From the NCBI GenBank assembly GCA_031285245.1, contig JAITWN010000105.1, positions 1 to 6,697 on the forward strand: DNA of 6,697 nucleotides, read 5' to 3'. The DNA is from Chromatiales bacterium. GTDB taxonomy: Bacteria > Pseudomonadota > Gammaproteobacteria > SZUA-140. The translations under genes were made by a program, and so were the position numbers. Of this stretch, positions 6,164 to 6,697 are shown one piece after another; within the stretch, counting starts at the first letter, position 1; the number at the start of each line of letters is the position of its first letter. Below the pieces are notes generated by a model. It was not told the origin of the DNA, did not search any database, and saw nothing but the letters and a program-made list of their open reading frames with translations.

Positions 6164-6179
6164 TTGAGGCTCGCCTCAA
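6164..6179. repeat. Short palindrome TTGAGGC-TC-GCCTCAA
   Basis: Perfect 7 bp arms surround two bases. It directly abuts the outer arm of the nested palindromic element that begins at 6180. It is in the intergenic region between lplT and the peptidase. No T-run follows on either strand. Confidence 0.6.
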
Positions 6180-6255
6180 CTAGGGAACCTCCGTCATTGC
6201 GAGGGGCTAACGCCCTCGCAATGACGAAAATCCGGGTTTTTCAGGCCTTCCCTAG
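6180..6255. repeat. Nested palindromic element (CGTCATTGCGAGG type)
   Basis: The inner arms CGTCATTGCGAGGG (6192-6205) and CCCTCGCAATGACG (6213-6226) are a perfect 14 bp inverted repeat around 7 nt. With one bulged G the stem can extend three pairs to a TAAC loop. The outer arms CTAGGGAA (6180-6187) and TTCCCTAG (6248-6255) enclose it, and the right outer arm contains the lplT stop codon. Similar GTCATTGCGAGG palindromes are familiar from memory as dispersed intergenic repeats in many bacteria. The element has no coding capacity and no target-site duplication that I could see. It lies downstream of lplT in its direction of transcription, where it may stabilise the 3' end. The intergenic stretch 6081-6251 holds nothing else clear. 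Confidence 0.7.
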
Positions 6256-6697
6256 AGGTTAAGCTGCCCTTGGTCCTGATCGTGCGAGTGCCGTTTATAG
6301 AGGATCGTCATCGCTGTGAAGATCAGGAGTCCAAACACCAGCAGAATGATATCGATGCTGAGTTCCATTTTTTTCATCAGCGCGTACAGCGCCAGCATGC
6401 CGAAAATGCCAAGATTCTCATTGAAATTCTGCACCGCGATGGAGCGCCCTGCGCCCATCAGCAGATGGCCGCGATGCTGCAATAAGGCATTCATCGGCAC
6501 CACGAAATAACCGGCCATCGCGCCGATAGCAAACAGCAGCAGCTTGGCCATCAAAGGGCTCGAGACGGGAATCATCAGCAATACTGCGACGCCCATAACG
6601 ATACCAACGGGCAGCACTTTGACCGAATATTCCAGTTTGACCAGGCGTGCGGCGCCAACTGCGCCAACTGCGATGCCGATGGCGACCCAGATGGTGA
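6252..6697 (-). CDS. lplT: Lysophospholipid transporter LplT, C-terminal part (cut by window edge)
   Basis: The minus-strand frame is open from the window edge and gives 147 residues before a TAG stop; the N-terminal part lies outside. It is the C-terminal portion of a major-facilitator transporter. The match to E. coli LplT, from memory, is strong in AARLVKLE, GYFVVPMNALLQHRG, the conserved stretch MGAGRSIAVQNFNEN, and several hydrophobic helices. LplT flips lysophospholipids such as lysophosphatidylethanolamine inward across the inner membrane, for reacylation by Aas. The protein ends in a polar, His- and Gln-containing tail (HSHDQDQGQLNL). It is not fused to an Aas acyltransferase, and no aas gene follows: the next minus-strand gene is the peptidase, beyond the palindromes. 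The stop codon lies in the outer arm of the palindromic element. An MFS paralogue is possible, but the LplT-specific stretches argue against it. Confidence 0.85.
   Translation of the reverse strand, partial: TIWVAIGIAVGAVGAARLVKLEYSVKVLPVGIVMGVAVLLMIPVSSPLMAKLLLFAIGAMAGYFVVPMNALLQHRGHLLMGAGRSIAVQNFNENLGIFGMLALYALMKKMELSIDIILLVFGLLIFTAMTILYKRHSHDQDQGQLNL

Noticed and set aside
4980..6255. Intrinsic terminators at the two palindromic regions
   Set aside because: The stems are real but no U-run follows either of them on either strand, so a standard rho-independent terminator is not supported.
6652..6669. Tandem 9 bp repeat GCGCCAACT inside lplT
   Set aside because: It is in frame, encodes repeated Ala-Val-Gly residues in a membrane helix, and has only two copies; probably chance or minor slippage.
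1..6697. Defence island, prophage, CRISPR or other new multi-gene system
   Set aside because: Every sizeable gene resembles a known family, the neighbours are mostly housekeeping, and there are no integrases, transposases, spacer arrays or linked unknown operons. The palindromes are the only unexplained structure.

Overview
The window looks like an ordinary chromosomal stretch of a gammaproteobacterium with moderately high G+C. The main evidence is a full-length UvrD that matches the enterobacterial helicase II nearly motif for motif, a Tag glycosylase of the E. coli type, and an LplT-like lysophospholipid transporter. I cannot place it below class level. I found no phage, plasmid, transposase, CRISPR or defence genes, and no convincing new multi-gene system.

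Layout. Positions 1-353 (minus strand, cut by the left edge) hold the start of an ankyrin-repeat lipoprotein. A divergent gap of 86 bp leads to a small plus-strand membrane protein with a CxxC-20-CxxC zinc ribbon (440-751). After a gap of about 100 bp with a likely promoter comes a two-gene unit. It consists of a PfkB-family sugar kinase that resembles animal ketohexokinase (853-1728) and, 3 bp later, a protein made almost wholly of 18 uninterrupted pentapeptide repeats (1732-2109). A further gap with an extended -10 promoter precedes uvrD (2207-4417), whose 3' end overlaps or abuts tag (4395 or 4431 to 4979). This makes a compact DNA-repair pair. A GTTGGGCT palindrome begins directly after the tag stop codon and separates tag from a convergent minus-strand P1-family peptidase (5034-6080) of the threonine-nucleophile, NylC-like kind. 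Upstream of the peptidase, a 170 bp stretch is crowded with palindromes, including a 14 bp perfect stem of the CGTCATTGCGAGG kind nested inside 8 bp outer arms. It ends at the stop codon of lplT (6252-6697, minus strand, cut by the right edge).

How the genes relate. UvrD and Tag both serve DNA repair: UvrD unwinds DNA in nucleotide-excision and mismatch repair, and Tag removes 3-methyladenine. The kinase and the pentapeptide protein are probably co-transcribed, but I see no shared function. The ankyrin lipoprotein, the zinc-ribbon protein, the peptidase and LplT look unrelated to each other. The points most worth a second look are the animal-like ketohexokinase, the regular pentapeptide solenoid beside it, the nested palindromic element touching the lplT stop codon, and a recurring TGn-YAnAAT-CY promoter signature upstream of three genes.
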